Below are positions 18,616 to 32,149 of a stretch of 64,000 nucleotides of DNA, one piece after another. This stretch comes from Amoebophrya sp. A120 (Eukaryota > Sar > Dinophyceae > Syndiniales > Amoebophryaceae). Position 1 is the first letter of the stretch, and each line of letters begins with the position of its first letter. Under the pieces are notes generated by a model. That model saw only the letters and a program-made list of their open reading frames with translations. It was not told where the DNA came from and made no database searches. The stretch spans positions 3,649,378-3,713,377 of the forward strand of contig CAJINV010000003.1 in NCBI GenBank assembly GCA_905178155.1, given 5' to 3'. The position numbers were made by a program, and so were the translations under genes.

Positions 18616-21600
18616 CTATACGGCTCGCTCCGGAGGCGGCGAGGTCGATACCGGGACCTGCTTCAGTAATCTACTCGCAGCTTCACGGTGGTTTTGGACC
18701 TGCTGAAAGACACCCTTGGGAAGCAGATCCTTCACTAGGCCCGTCGTTCGCTTGTCCCGCAAGTACCGCTGGATCGTCTGAAAACTCGCGTCGAAGACCG
18801 TCTTGATGTTGTTCCAGCGAAATGCCTTGGCACCCAGATCGATTTTACTGTTCACTGGCGAAAGTACGGACAGGCTAGTTCCGTTGCAGGGAGCAGGTTG
18901 CCTGAAAAGTGTATCACATCAGCCACGGTTATTCATTTTAGGACAAAATCACGAACAAGGATACACTCCTCTTCCATGTGGATAGTTCCAATTCATGTAA
19001 AATTCGACCGGCAAACGAAAAGCATTCGGCGTTGTAATCAAACTAGATGCTTGGAGGGGTGCTATCCTATTCTACTGCGACCAGGTGCTCGTATTTAACA
19101 AATAAATCGACCAAGTACCTCGAAAAGATCTGTGCAACTGTTTTCTTCCTTTCTGTGCGAAAACTGATTGTTTCCCCGTGATAAATCTTTCCGTAGAACT
19201 GGAAAAACTCATACAGCTCGCGCACCGCACTTCGTGCAGGAAGAACTCGGTCTTGTCTCTTGCGATGCTGTGCCTCGTCCCGCATAAAATACGCCACTAG
19301 GATGCCAAGCAGAAAGCTGCCACAACCGCCGGAGAATGTGTCGTGTAGGTTGTGGCTTGCCAACAGATACTTAGCGAACATGAGCACCAATCGAAAGCGC
19401 TCCGGGTATTGGCCCCTAGAAAAAAAATTGCATTGGGTAAGGACTTGTGGGTCACGCACCATTCTTAGAAACAACCAGGTCCACCATTTCTATTTTACTA
19501 TACTAGCAAGTACTACATAATCATGATTTAATTTTCATCATTCATAAAGGCTGAAAATATAGCAGCTACCTTTTCATTTCCGCTTGAATCCACTCCGTCG
19601 TCTTGATTCCTTCGGGTGAGAATACCATGTCCGTTTCAATTCGATCCTCACGCATCAACTTCAGCACCGGCATCGAGGCTGTGCTTATCACCTGTAATTC
19701 AATTCAACATTTGGATATGCGTCGGTAGGATAAAATTACGGATACGGATTCATGCTATTTCAGAATGTCCACATTGATTCGAAGATCGATAGGGCGGTCG
19801 TCTTTGTCAAGATTCAAGAGAGGGTAATAAAAGCTCTCCTGCACCAAAGTAGAGTCATGCCAAACAAGAAGCCAGGTTTATCAGTTCTTCATCACAAACT
19901 CTTCTTGCGGAGGTCATTTATTTCTTCTTGCAGCTTGTAGCTTTTTCTTCTGAAGAGTAGTACTATTACTAGATCAAGCTTCGGAATAAAAGTACCTGGG
20001 TATTCACCACCGGCGGGCTGCACTGCTGTTCGATCGCCTGGCGGATTCTTTCCATGCAGTCGTGCGTCTGACTCGGACGGTGCAAGGCCTCGGGGATGGA
20101 ATGCTTCGATGTGACCGTCGAGCTCGTCGAAGAGGGTGCTACGTCCTCCGAGGACTTCGAGTCCCGTGTGTCCTTGCTGCCCACGACCGCACTGCTCCTC
20201 GGGTCCGTCCCCTTCTTCACAGTGATGCACACATCGACGTCGGCTGTGTACAGGGCAAGGTTGCTTTTCAGCGAGCCGAACACCTCCAGGTCGTGTTCGC
20301 ACAGGATGCCACGAAGTTCGTCGACCCACGAGAGACGTTGCTTTTTCTCGTCTGCACTCATCTGCACTTGCTCCAGGAAGGCGAACAACTCCTCGTCGAG
20401 GGCTTTCTCCACCTCCTTGTTGTAGGGAAGCACCGCCTCATACGCAGGCTGCGGTGCGAGGAACTGTGTCGCAGCACCGAACGCATGATTCGCCGTGTGG
20501 GCGGGCATCAAGTTGTAACCGGTAGCCCGTGTGGTTGGTTGCGCCATGACGTGGGAGCCGACGTTGTGGTGATTTTGCGGCATCATGAACACGCCCGTGC
20601 ACGTACCCGTGTTGACAGCGCCGGCGGGCCCGGCAACAAATTGCATCGGAACCGGCATGATCACCCCGTTCTGCATGGTGCTATAGAAGGGTGCAACCTG
20701 TCCACCTTGCGAGAGTGCGAGAACTGGATGCGGGCAACCGAGCGCCATCTGGGGCTGATGTTGCTTTTTGTTCGCTGACTGCGTCGCCAGGCCGGCCTGC
20801 TGCTGCGCCGCAACAGCTACAGCGACTTGCTGATTGTAGTTGGCCGGGAGAGTCGGCGTCGTGTTATTTGCGGTTAGTAGCGTTTGTGGTTCCTGTTGCA
20901 TATTACCTGCGGCATGCACTAGTTGCTCATGTGCTTGATTGTTGAACTGGCCACTCTGCACCCCGCTCTGGAGATGAGAATGCATCTGTGTAGTCCCGCC
21001 TCCAGCAGCTTGCGGTTGATGTCCTAGTAACGTCTGCGAAATCTGTTGCAACAGCCCTGCCTGTTGTTGCTCCAGCGCTATGCCCTCTCGTTGCGCCATC
21101 GCTATGCTCTTCACGCACTCTTGATAGGCCTGAAGCTGATGCGGTTTGAGATTTTGCGTGGCCATGTGCCCGAGTTGCAAGAGCTGCAGTGGGTGCAGTT
21201 GCGTTTGATTATCGGGCGGCACCGTCGGGCTCAGCGGTATTCCGCTTGTTACAGGAGCTGAGCCGGGGCGTGTCGGAGGCACTGTAGTACCTCCATTCAT
21301 TCCCTGTCCCACGCGACTACTCTCCTGCTGCTGCTGCTGCAATTGATGCGGCTGTTGTTGAAACAAGCCGCCGACGCCAGGCGCGGAGTACGCACCTGCA
21401 ACGCCAGCCCGCAGGCCCTGCATCGCAGCGCCGGTGGACGAATGACTACTCCGACTCGACGCCGAAGAGGGCGTGGCCGGCACAGACATGTTCCGAGTCA
21501 ACGACGTCCCGGTCGCGCATCCATTTGTTCCAGTACTACCGGTATTGAGCATTGCTCCCGGCTGTGCGATCTGCAGCGGTGCCGAACTAGACACAGTGCC

Positions 21601-24531
21601 CGATCTTGTTGATCCGGCTTGTTTCAAACTTGCGAAAGAGGCGGATGACGAGGAAGCGGGCGCAGTGCCGACCTGCAACGTGCTAGAAGCAGCGCTAGGT
21701 CCGCATCGCAGTACGGTGGAATGTTGAAACGAGTTAGTGGTGCTGCTGCTGTGCTGCATCATGCTTGCTCCACCTGCTGTGTCACGACTGCCACCGGTAG
21801 TTCCGGCGAAACTGGTCTGCGACGTTGTCGTCGTCACGTTTTCTTGCAAACCGCCAACTCCGGCGGATGTGACACTCTTATTCGACGGGGAGCTGTTCGT
21901 GGTGGTGCCACCCCCCGACTGCAGTCCAGAATTATGCTGGTTTCGTGCTTGGTTAGAGGAAAACTGTGCGATGGCATCGTTGAGCATGGCTCCTGTAGAG
22001 GGCGTCACCGAGCCAATGGACGCCGACGTCCCACACTGCGAATTGTGCGAAGATGCGGAGGATGATCCGCCCACCTGGCCAGCTTGCTCCGCCGGCCGAT
22101 TCGGGGTGAGCGCGAGCCGTTCCAGAGTGTAGCTTCCGCCACCTGGTTGTGTATCGCGGAGATACAAACTTCCATCTCCGATGTCTACCACATCCTTCCC
22201 GTCCTTCAAAGTGGCATACACGTTCATCTGCGTTCCTGCGCTGACCTGTTGCCATTTCATTTTCAAACAGATTGCTCTTTGTCTAAAAAGATCCCCGAAC
22301 AGGAGAAGTAGGCACATTGTACTTGGAAAAAACATAAAAACCACCATGGATTCCGAGCCCGAGAAGGAGAACTAGAACACGTTCCCGCGCATAAAAATCT
22401 ACTTATCTACTTTTCGCTTTTCTGCGACAGCCACAGCGACGAGAATTGTGTGCATAAAAAGTAAACAGTAACCTAGTACCTGGATGGTGCCCGCTGGAGA
22501 CTGTTGCGCTACACTTGGAGAAGCCAGTGCTTTGGTCGAAGCTCCTGGGGTGCGTGATGAAGACTGAGCGGAGGGAGATGTTCCTTGTAGTGCCTTCGTA
22601 CTTTTGCCTGCCACCCCGGCGTACAAGGTCTTTTCCGCCGGCAAGTCGCTGAAAACCTTAGTCTTCATCTGATATCCTTGAAACGCAGCAGCTGCTCCTG
22701 GCCCTGGTGCTACTGCGTGCTGCGCATGATCAGCGTAAGAATCGTTTCTGGCGTTCTTGTTTTTCTGCTGCCTGCTTGTACCCGCAGTTGCACTACTACC
22801 GGCGCTTCCGTTCTCGTAACTGCGCGCGGGCCCGCCGTAAGCGGAAAGGTTTGCATTCTGCTGGCCGCGCTCGTGTTGCTGCGTCCCCGTGGTGGAATTC
22901 GAATTTTGGCGGTTGTACTGCAGCTGCACGTGAGTGCCGTCTCTCTGCTTCACGAAGACGGGCCCCTGTGTAGCCAAGGTGCGCAAGACGGGATTGAAAA
23001 TGTGATTCGCATGATATATGTGCGTCTCGCTCGTGAATCGGTCTGGTTTCGTCCCTTTATGATCCTTCTTCTTGTTGGGCCCGCCTTTTTGGTAGCTATT
23101 CGCGCCCCCGGTCTGCTTCCCGGACGGCAGCGAACCACCTCCCTCGTGCGGATTATTATACTGGTGCGCTCCTTTCTGGTGACCTCTGCCCGAGGGTGCG
23201 GACTTATTTTTGCCCTTCCCTTTGCTTCCTTTGTGTGATGAAGATGTCGCTGCAGCCGTGCTCGACGCCACCGTGCCGCCGTTGGTCCAGCTGGGGTCTG
23301 ATGATGTTGCGACGTGCTCAGACGCGGACGTCGCACCGAACACTTTGCTTGCTGTCGTGCTGGTCGCCGGTGGGTCTGGCTGGCCCCCCCGCGCGCCCCC
23401 GGCCGTGATGGTAAATGTTTCCGCGTTTTTCTGCTTCTTTTTCTTCGAGGACTTGGACGCTGTGGACGTCGCACTGGAAGTACTGCTGCTGGGGAGTCTT
23501 TTTCCAGGCTGCTGGTCCTTCTTTTGCCGGAGCGTGGCGCCGGCGGAATTACTACTACCGTGTAGAAGTTGTTGTTCTCCCTCGCGCGTGGACGCCGAGC
23601 TGCGTGGCTCGTCCGGCCCTACTAGCGCCGGCGGGTGATGAACTTCTATGGCAGACGACGCGTGGTCGACCTCCTCCGCCCCAAGAACCCGTCCCCGCGT
23701 AGAGGACGTAGTGCTCACTTGATCGATGGAGCCAGCCCGCGTGGCGGCGGCGGTGGACGAGCCCGCGGTGCGGTCCGGCGCGTGCGACCCGGACGAGGAC
23801 GACGTCGTCGCCGGCGTGGGTGCGTCGTTGCTGCTCTTCTCGGCCTCCAGGCTGTCGCGTCTCGTCGTGGGGAGTCCGCGCACGACGAGCTTTTCCGGCA
23901 CTTCCAGCGTCGCCGCAGACACATGATCCAGGTCTGGCGTCACCGACTTATTTCGAAACGACGACCACCTCTCCTGCGGATTCAGTTGCTGCTGCGGCGC
24001 CGCCCCTGTAGTGGCCGACGAGAGAATTATGTTTGCGGAAGATGATCCAGTGCTGGACGAGCACGCGGAGCTGCACGCGGACGAAGAAACATTACAACCG
24101 GGGGCCGCACCCGCCGCCGCGCTCGTCGTTGCGTGAACCACCGAACTTGGGGTCGCCTGGTTCAGTTGTTGTTCGGAGCCTGCTGTTGACGAACGATGTG
24201 TAGTGTGCTGCGGGGTCGAGGCACTGCTGCAGCTTGCCCCGCCGCCACCCTTTGCTCCCAGGGTGGGAAAGGCCTTTTCATCCTGCAGGTCTTCCAACGA
24301 TTTGGCGCGCACGGCATTTTCCTCAATCGTGGGCGTGCAGAAGGAACTCGAAGAATTCTTGTTCTTCCCTTTCTGCTTGGATTGTGGCTGCGGGTGATGC
24401 AGCTGAACAGTGCCAGCACTCGAGCAGCTCGCGCCGCTGCCCTTCCTCTTGTTGTACCTCCCGTCCGGTGGGCTGGAACTTGACGCGCTCTTGTCCTGCT
24501 CTCGACTTCGAGCGGATATCGGAGGCGACAT
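18616..24531 (-). CDS. Non-canonical poly(A) polymerase / terminal uridylyltransferase, five exons
   Basis: Nucleotidyltransferase of the Trf4/Cid1 type that adds A or U to RNA 3' ends. Inferred exons are 24531-22480, 22245-19996, 19691-19570, 19415-19119 and 18901-18616. Donors are GTACTA, GTACTT, GTAGCT and GTACTT, all acceptors are AG, and the phases match (0,0,2,2), giving about 1,668 aa. The catalytic core is at the end of exon 2: FGSLKSNLALYTADVDVCI supplies the G-S and the first two aspartates. The third is in exon 3 (RIETDMVFS). Exon 4 carries the PAP core helix region DTFSGGCGSFLLGILVAYF, and exon 5 the PAP-associated part (DLGAKAFRWNNIKTVFDASF). The first ~1,300 residues are Ser/Gln/Thr/Ala-rich, with polyQ near 21330. 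Exon 1 could be a separate gene, but its donor joins exon 2 in frame and exon 2 has no convincing start of its own. Confidence 0.8.
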
Positions 24532-26116
24532 GATTCAAGGATGAAATTACCTAGTGTCTCAAGGACATAATTCCTAGGAGTAACCAGTGTTGGTCGTGGG
24601 GGCCGGTCTCAACACGGACGACGCCTTTTATACACACACACGGACCACCAACGACCACGCCCTCCTTCTTCTATAATCGGTTCCCCTTGCACACTTCAAT
24701 TGATGAAAATTTATTACCCAGTCTGCCGTGTAAAAACGGAAAAATATCATGTAAAGTTTTGTGCGGAAGTTCTGTAGTAGAAGGTCTGAATTCGCTCGGC
24801 GTCTTCGCAGTTTTTCGGACCTGCTTTTTTGACGTTCCGCCTCGCCTCTCTCTTTCTTTGATTTTGAAACGGGAAGACAAAAAATATGAATAACCTACTC
24901 TACTCGTACTAGTAATGTTAATACTGACTCTTTGAATCTGGGACGAGATAGAACGCCTTAATACGCTAGGACTATCACTATGCTTGATTTAGGTACCTTT
25001 GTTTGAGTATGATAAAATGCCAATCGCTTCTGCCGGGTACAGACATCAAGCGACTCCAAAACTGAATGCAATGCTGCGTGCGCGCTGTACAATGCGTCTG
25101 CGCTACGCAGGCGTAGCGCATAGACCGTAAGTTGTTTGCGTGTGGGCAACGAGGTTTCGCGAGAAGAGTCGAAGAAGGTTGCAGCGTATCCAAAAAGCTA
25201 ACTGCACCTGGGCGTCTGTTTGTGGGGATACAAGCGATGCTGTTCAAAATGTATATGAACGCTGCTCCTGGAGCCCTTTTCGGTGGTGAGTGGGCTTTAT
25301 ACAATTACTCACTTCTACCACCGATGAAAGCAGTACTGCCCAGTAACGGCTGCAAGAGAATCAAAATTCCTCTACTCTTTCGATAAAAATGTGTAGTTTA
25401 TTTTTATTCTAAAATCGATAACTTTGTGTTGAGTGTGGCCTATTCTACACAGCTTGCTTAATGCGATAATTCAAGTACGGGGGTAGGGATATTGTTTTGT
25501 AGTAGAGGTAGAGGAGCAAAGGCAACCCTTCACTACGTTCTTACCCGTCAGCTCGGGAGGCTAGAGCTACAAAAGTAGTGTCGTCGGTCGTCGTCGTCGA
25601 ACTGGTAAGCAGTTGATTATTGTTGAAGTTGTGCCGTCGTTGTTCCTCGACATGGGGATCCATAAATTTGTGACCTACTTCGCTATTTCAACTGGATCTT
25701 CAGCGTACCGTATTTGATCGACAACGTCGGATTTCAGAACTTGAAAAATAGGGGATCTTTTTTCGCACTGTACGTGCTGGAACCCACATTCTTCACGAAT
25801 CAATTTTGATCAGAACTTGACATTGCTTTCACTTTCAACAATCGCTATGGACCACAAATAAAACACACCGATCCTTCACTAACGCGCACGATCAACATTT
25901 CAGAGTTTCTGCTCGTGCAAGCGACTTGTTGAAATTTCTAAAAGCGGCGCGCTCAAGCAGCCGCGAGCTTCGCGGTTGGCACGATTTGGATGGAGATATA
26001 ATATTTTCGCGTACTCAAGAGTTAGTATGCACGGGCGCTTTCTTATTGGGCTGTCTTTGAAAAGTATGACATGCAACAGTGCACGGTGACGGCGTTTTTG
26101 GAGCCACCTCTCACAC
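24532..26116. other. Long intergenic region
   Basis: About 1.6 kb separating the nucleotidyltransferase and coiled-coil genes. Only short, domain-free open frames are present on either strand. No inverted-repeat element, tRNA or tandem repeat is recognised. The upstream part presumably holds the promoter of the transferase gene. Confidence 0.4.
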
Positions 26117-29100
26117 CTAGCGTGATGGAGCCGGAAACTGTGCCTGTTCCAAGAGGCGCTGGTACTCTTTGGCTTCCTGACGCTTGCGGTCATAGCTGGC
26201 CGCCTTCTCGCGCAGCTGGAGCACGGCACGTTGTCGCTCGGCTCGAAAATCAGCTAGCTCACTCCGCAGCTGGTCGTTTTCTTTTTCCAAGACGTGCACC
26301 CGCATTGTGCGCTCACTGAGCCGAGCTTCCAAGTCCTGAAGAAAAAATTGCATCAAGTCGTCCGCCTGAAAGTTTCTCCTGACAACTCTGTCGTTTTCCG
26401 TATAGACCCAACGGCAAGAACGACAGGGAGATTGTATGTTCTACCTATCGTATCTCATCTCAACATTCTCGTCGACGGTCCCAGTCGCTATATTAAGTGA
26501 GTCGTGCGAATAAAGTACTCAACTAGGAAATGATACCTGAATCGCAATCGATTCCGCCGAAAATGAGGAGGACGACGTTGGTCTCGAGGAGGGCGGTACC
26601 TGTGCGACAACTTGATCTCCCGGCGCCCGACCTTGCTCCAACTGCGCGGCCTGTTCATGCAATTTCGCCTGCAGATGGCTCGCGAGTCTTTGCGCGTCCG
26701 CCAGTTCCGCTTTTTTGCCATCGAGATCGTCTTTCCATTCGGTCGCCCGTCTGAGGAATTCGTCCTTCATCGCAAGCATGTGTTTCTTCAAATGGGCAAC
26801 CTCTTTGCTCCCCTGCGCGCCGTCCACTCGTGCCATACTTTCTGCGTGCTGGAGCTGCTGCCGCACCACGCCAAGTTCCGTTTCGGCCTTGTGCAGCGCA
26901 TGCTTGGTCTCGGCAAATTTCTTGCTGCCGACGGTCTTCTCGTGTCTCAGCTGCTTCACCACCGCTTCGCCCGTCTCAATCTTCTGTTCCAACTTAGCAA
27001 CTCGCTCGCGCAAAGCATTATTTTCCTGTCGCTGGTCGTGCTGAGCGAAGGCTGCTTCCTCCACCTGCTTGCGCAAACTCCTCACCCGTTGCTCCGTTTC
27101 CTCCCTTTCCAAGTCGTCCTGCGATGAAAGAAAACGCGAAGGAAGTAAAAGTATATTTAACTTCCCGGTAGAATAAACAACTGTGGGCTGAAAGGACAAT
27201 ACACAGATCCTTAGCAAGAATCAATCATGTACTTCCGTCCGTACACTAAAAAACGTATGTAGTCAGGAATCTCTCGAAAAGACCTCTATTCCAATCAGGT
27301 AAGTAAAGTACCTCCACGCGTAACTTCTCAGCACCGTCCTGCACTTTCTGTCGCAGTCTCTCGATTTCCTGCCGTAATGCAACGTTTTCTTTTTCTGTGC
27401 TGCCGTGCAGCAGAAGCAAGCGCTTGACCTCCCGTCCCTTCTCCAACAACGCACTTTGAACTTCGCCAAGCTTCTCTACCTGGTTGTGTAGTGGTTCTAC
27501 GCAGATCAGCATCAGCAGGAACAAGAACCCAGAACAACTTCATTCAATAACAAGCGCACGTGAAGATACGAGGATCCGATTCGGAAGATGTAAGACAACT
27601 AAGACTCTCTATTCGTCGTGCATATTGCAGATTCGGAAAGAACTAAACCTTACCGTGGCCACATGTGATTTGTTTCGCCTGGCAGCGTCCTCACGAAGCT
27701 CCGACGTTGTCAGCTCCTGGGCCAGGCGCAAGTCTTTCTCTCGCGCCACCTCCTGTTTCAGGAGCACCACCTCTATGTCCTGAATGTTATCCGAAGTATC
27801 AGGAGACGTTGGAGGCCACTGCACGAACTTCCTCGGTGGAAGGTGCACACCAATCTTTATTTCCTCGACGCTTGAACTTGATGATGAAATTGTCATTCCT
27901 TTTCCGGCATTTGATGTCGTGTTCTTCTTTATCCCCTCAGCCGGTACAACACTAGCAGCCTTTGCCCGCTTATTTCCACTCACCAGTGGTTCAAACTGAT
28001 CGTCTGCCGTCGCGTCGCTAGCTTCATCCCCTTTTGCGTGTCGAATCGGACGATCTGGAGGACCGGATTCTGTTGCGTCCTGATCCTGTGGTGTTGCTGA
28101 ATGAAGCAGGTCACTACCATCCAGTGTCGCGGCCCAACTCGGCGTCGATGCGGCGATGGTCTTCGTGACTTCGTCTATACTCGACATCGGCGGTATCCTG
28201 AATTTCTTCGTGAACGTTGTACCGCGCTGTGATGATGAAGAAGTCGTCGAAGAAGTTTTTACGGAGGAAGCAGAGGCAGGTAGCTCGTCCTCCTTCACCT
28301 TCGGTGAAGTAGATATCCTCGGAGCAGGTCCTTGCTCACTACAAGTAGACACTGTCGCTGCTGCGCGATCGTGTTCCCTGCCCTTACTAGACAACATGAT
28401 CTCATCTTCCCTGCACTTCTCATGCTCTCTACACGACGTCGTGTCTGGACTACTAGGCTTCTCGGCTACAACGTGAGCGGCCTCGGAGGACCGGACGGGA
28501 TGAACCGCAGTAGACTGCTCCTTCGCGCAAGAAAGCTCCACCTTGGCCGCCGGCCCCGTGGAACTACACTGCGATTTGGTCTCGAGCAGCAGTGACTGTG
28601 TCGAGTGGCTGTTGCCATCCATGAGCCAAGAGATTCGACGCTCCATCTGCGACGAGCTTGAGTGCACCAGACTTGTTCCCGGGGTGGCAATATCGAAAAA
28701 CTCAATAGGCTCTTGCCCGCTCGTCGTCGCCCCAGCAGCGTCCGGGCTGGTGACCGATGCAACCGCCTTCATATACTTTTTATACTTGTCGTCCTTAGCA
28801 ACGCTGCTGCTCCCCGCCGCTGTGTTCATCATCATCTTCGTCCCGGTTGTTGTACGAAAAACACCACCGCGGCTCACCGCACTGGCACCCGAAGTAGAAG
28901 ATGCAGCTTCGCTTCGTCTTATGTCCTCCGGGTGACTTGATCCAGATCCGGAGCGCGCGTCTGAGTAGGAGGTGGTACTACCAGCAGCCAGCGAATTTGT
29001 TCCGCCCTGGGGGACTGCGTCATCCACCAGCAGTACCTTCTCCGGCGACGCACTACTGCTTCCATTGTTCTCGTCCAAAACTGGCTGGGCGCCCTCGAAG

Positions 29101-29360
29101 AAAAAAACTTGGCTGGGCGTACGCTCGGCGGGCGAGGCGGCAGACGAGCTGACGAAGCTCGACTCTGTATCTTCCGTACCGCCGCCCTTAACGGACGAAA
29201 ACACCACATCGGAAGCGGGTGTTGCCCGCAAGTGCGCACTCTTTTCCCGAGCGGTGTACATTCGTCCGCTCGTTTTCCGCAGCGGCGACGGCGACCGCAG
29301 AATCGCGGCGGCCATATCGCTTCCATGCGTCGCCGATGCCGCCTCCTCGCCTGTCGTCAT
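26117..29360 (-). CDS. Coiled-coil protein, four exons, ~891 aa
   Basis: Exons 29360-27654, 27479-27312, 27118-26537 and 26335-26117 join in phase 0 at every junction (donors GTAAGG, GTACTT, GTATCA; acceptors CAG). Exon 1 encodes about 550 residues of disordered Ser/Thr/Ala-rich sequence, then a helical start (VVLLKQEVAREKDLRLAQEL). Exons 2-4 encode a nearly continuous coiled coil, for example VALRQEIERLRQKVQDGAEK, ENNALRERVAKLEQKIETGE and VHVLEKENDQLRSELADFRA. There is no signal peptide. This suggests a cytoskeletal or basal-body/centrosomal scaffold, but the class is too generic to name. The consistent phases support one gene. Confidence 0.8.
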
Positions 29361-30024
29361 CTTTAACTTTGTATTGAACTGTGTCCGTCGACGCTCCCCC
29401 TCTCTTCTTCGAAAACCGAAAATAGCACTGTGATTTTTCGCGCACGCACTCCGCTCGTCTACGGGCTAACATGAGCAAACAATGTAAACAGTTTTCGTTT
29501 CTCTCGGCCAGTTTGCGCCCCGGGTTCACGAAAATTTTTTTTCCAGCCCCAAAAGGAGCAGGAAGTTCTTGTTCTTCATGGCACCGCTCATCTACTTGCC
29601 ACATCCCAAAGAACAGCACGACAAAATAATGGAAGATTGCTTCTCCAACAGAAACGAATTTTGAAACGGCTTGAAATCAAGCAACATATGCTGATCTACC
29701 ACAAGAAAATCCCAGAAGTGGTGTACCGGATACATTCATTGGGAGTGTTTCTAGAAACGGCTGAACCTTGCTACGGCATTCGTATTCAGCATGCGCAATA
29801 CATTTTTACAGGTGCTAATCAATTTTTCTCAAGGCTAATTTTTTGCTGCAAATTCCTAAGTAGGTACATTTCCGAGACCAGAAAAATGTCGATGTAATTT
29901 TTTGAAAACATACTTGAATGCTGCAAAACAATGCCGCAAGATGAAGTCTGTACAACATTAAAGAACTGAAGCCTCGTCAACAACGAAGGTGCGTTACAGG
30001 ATAGTCGTTTGTGCCAGCATGATT
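29361..30024. other. Intergenic region
   Basis: About 660 bp. An AT-rich stretch (29620-29960) has frequent stops. No exon or element is supported. Confidence 0.45.
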
Positions 30025-31226
30025 TCAGTAGTCATGCAAAGCCCCAGAGTTGCTTGTCACATTGTGTCTCCCCAAGCAGAGCAATGCGAGAAAAGAAGCA
30101 ATTTGCAATGCCACCATGGTCCCCAGACCAACACCCAAAGTCAGCTTTGCTTCTCGTTTCTCCTTCGCATAGAGCGCAGAGGCAGCACTCTTTGACAAAC
30201 CACCCTCAGCTACCATCGTGCTAATTTTCTCGAGCACCTCTTCATCCTCCATTGCCCCGAATATTGGACGGCTCATGCAGCCGTTCTGCTGCACAAACAT
30301 CACCAACTGTAAATGTTTTTTTGGGAGGTACGTGCCACGAGCTTCAGCAGTGCTGCAGCTTTCTTTTTACTGCGAGAAGTTAGTGAAAAGCAGAAAGAAA
30401 ATCAAAATGAAAAACGACAACATTATCTGCATGAATTCTGTACAAAACAAGCACGTCCTATACCAAGATCGCCCAGGAGAAGATGAAGATTCCCTTGACA
30501 AATGCCCCCGCAGGAATGTTGTAGTTGTGGTGCTTCAAGCGGGCACAGGTGATCACGCTGCAGACCAACGCAGTTGTATGGAAGCGTCAGGTTTGAAATC
30601 GTCAAAGTTGAAATAATTTGTAATGCATAAAATGCATGACCCGAGGCACGTGTGTTGCAGAGCAGGCAAGTGAGGCCGATTGTAAGCCTGTTTGGGGTTA
30701 CAGCTTGAGCTGCTAAAGTAGCATGAGAAAATCGCTCGTCTTTGCCTAAACAGCATGACAGAGTGGATTTAGGGACCAACGAAATTTGTCTTGCACCACT
30801 TGGAAACCGGGTTCCAACTGGCGTCCATTTTATGCATGACAAATTATTTCAACTTTGTCGATTTCAAACCTGACACATCCATAAGTTGCGCTCGCCACGT
30901 AGAGGATCATGCGCGCTTTTTCGAAGTCCTCGGGACCGTTCCCTTGGATGGTGACAAGTGGCGCAAAAATCGTGGCTATATCCAGGAGAATGACCACCCA
31001 GTCGGTCCACTGCCACCGCGAGTTATCGTCACTGTCGTGTAAAGCGACCCCTGGAACGATGGCGTGGTAGTAGCGTGCATGATACGCCATTTTTTTCGAC
31101 GAGTTTAGGGTCGGGTCACAATGATATCCTGAAGATAGAAGAGCTCTGTCGCTGATGAATAAGGTTCACTACAATCGAGCTACCTATGCCCTGAAGCTGT
31201 TCGTAGTTGTACGCCTGAAAAAGCAT
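30025..31226 (-). CDS. Small multi-pass membrane protein, four exons, one intron an introner element
   Basis: Reconstructed exons are 31226-31184, 31128-30884, 30571-30464 and 30306-30025, giving 225 aa in one frame. Intron 1 is only 55 bp (GTAGCT...CAG). Intron 2 is the palindromic element 30577-30883 plus one copy of its 5-bp duplication. Intron 3 is GTATAG...CAG. Joining across the element turns two broken hydrophobic pieces into one clean membrane helix (MILYVASATALVCSVITCAR). Other helices are WTDWVVILLDIATIFAPLVT, AFVKGIFIFSWAILLVMFVQ and LGTMVALQIASFLALLCLG, so about four segments. The loop between helices 3 and 4 is charged. The family is not recognised. The frame restoration is strong evidence for the model although the protein is unknown. 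Confidence 0.72.
30577..30883. mobile_element. Introner element, family E (307 bp)
   Basis: The ends are inverted repeats: TATGGAAGCGTCAGGTTTGA at the left matches the reverse complement of the right end with few mismatches over about 45 bp. A perfect 5-bp duplication AGTTG flanks it (30572-30576 and 30884-30888). It interrupts the 225-aa membrane-protein gene. Deleting the element and one duplication restores the frame. No register gives GT...AG. Confidence 0.9.
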
Positions 31227-32149
31227 GCGGCTTCTGTACTCTGCAGCGCCGCTGAAATTTTCCGAAACACACCGAGGACAATAGCACGAGCGAAAAGCGT
31301 CTCGAGACCCCTCAGGATATTCTTCGCAGTGGCGCAAGAAAACGACAACGCAAACACCTTATTTACGAAGTCCAAATTCTGTCCGATGAGACGCTTCATG
31401 TAAAACTTCAGAAATTCACTCTTCCTCGGCGACTTTCGCTCGTTTCAACAATGAAATCTGCGCAACCTGGTCGAACTCAAGCTTATACAACAGAATATTG
31501 CGACAAACGAGGCTGAAGAAGGACTCTTCAGCAAGAACGTTTATGATTTTTTCAAATTTGATATTTTTTTCTTTTTGTTTTTCTTTTCAACCTCACTTCT
31601 CTTGCAAAATAAAAAACGCGTCAGTCAGCGGTGGAACTGCTTTTTCCGCCACTTCCAATACAGCCAAAAAACTACATTTCGAAAGCGCTACGAAGTAGTT
31701 GCTACGTTCTGATATATCATGCGATCATTTACAGTGTGATTACCGAAACGTATTTGCGAAACCTGGAACTGGATCAAATCATTCATGAAGCAAGGTTCTT
31801 CTTGGAAAAACAAAAAAAACTCTCTGTGATGTAAGACGTTTAGCACACGCAAGGCCATTCCAATTCATTTTTAGGCGAAAGCCAGTGAAAAAAATCGCTA
31901 TATTTAAAACTGATTTTACACCGAGATCCAGCGACTGCGCTTCAGCCGTGGTTCCGGGCGCGCCGCAACCGAAGGTCCGGCTAGCTGTAAAACAAAAACT
32001 TTTCCAAAAACTAGAAGGTCTAAACCGACTCTCTTTCAACATCGCTATATGTGTAAGGAAGTGCTATCAATGACAGACACAAGTCTGACTTTGTTTTATG
32101 ACTTTGAATTAGAATTTCTCCATATTCTTCTCAAAAAATAGGCCCCGCT
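31227..32149. other. Intergenic region
   Basis: About 920 bp between the membrane-protein gene and the 3' end of the giant gene. It is AT-rich with T-tracts near 31550-31590. A minus-strand frame at 31184-31399 overlaps the start of the small gene but is out of phase with it; another at 31779-32042 has no domain signal. No gene called. Confidence 0.45.

Noticed and set aside
30423-30842. 139-residue minus-strand frame across the family E element
   Set aside because: It reads through the introner; removing the element gives a better membrane protein in a different frame.
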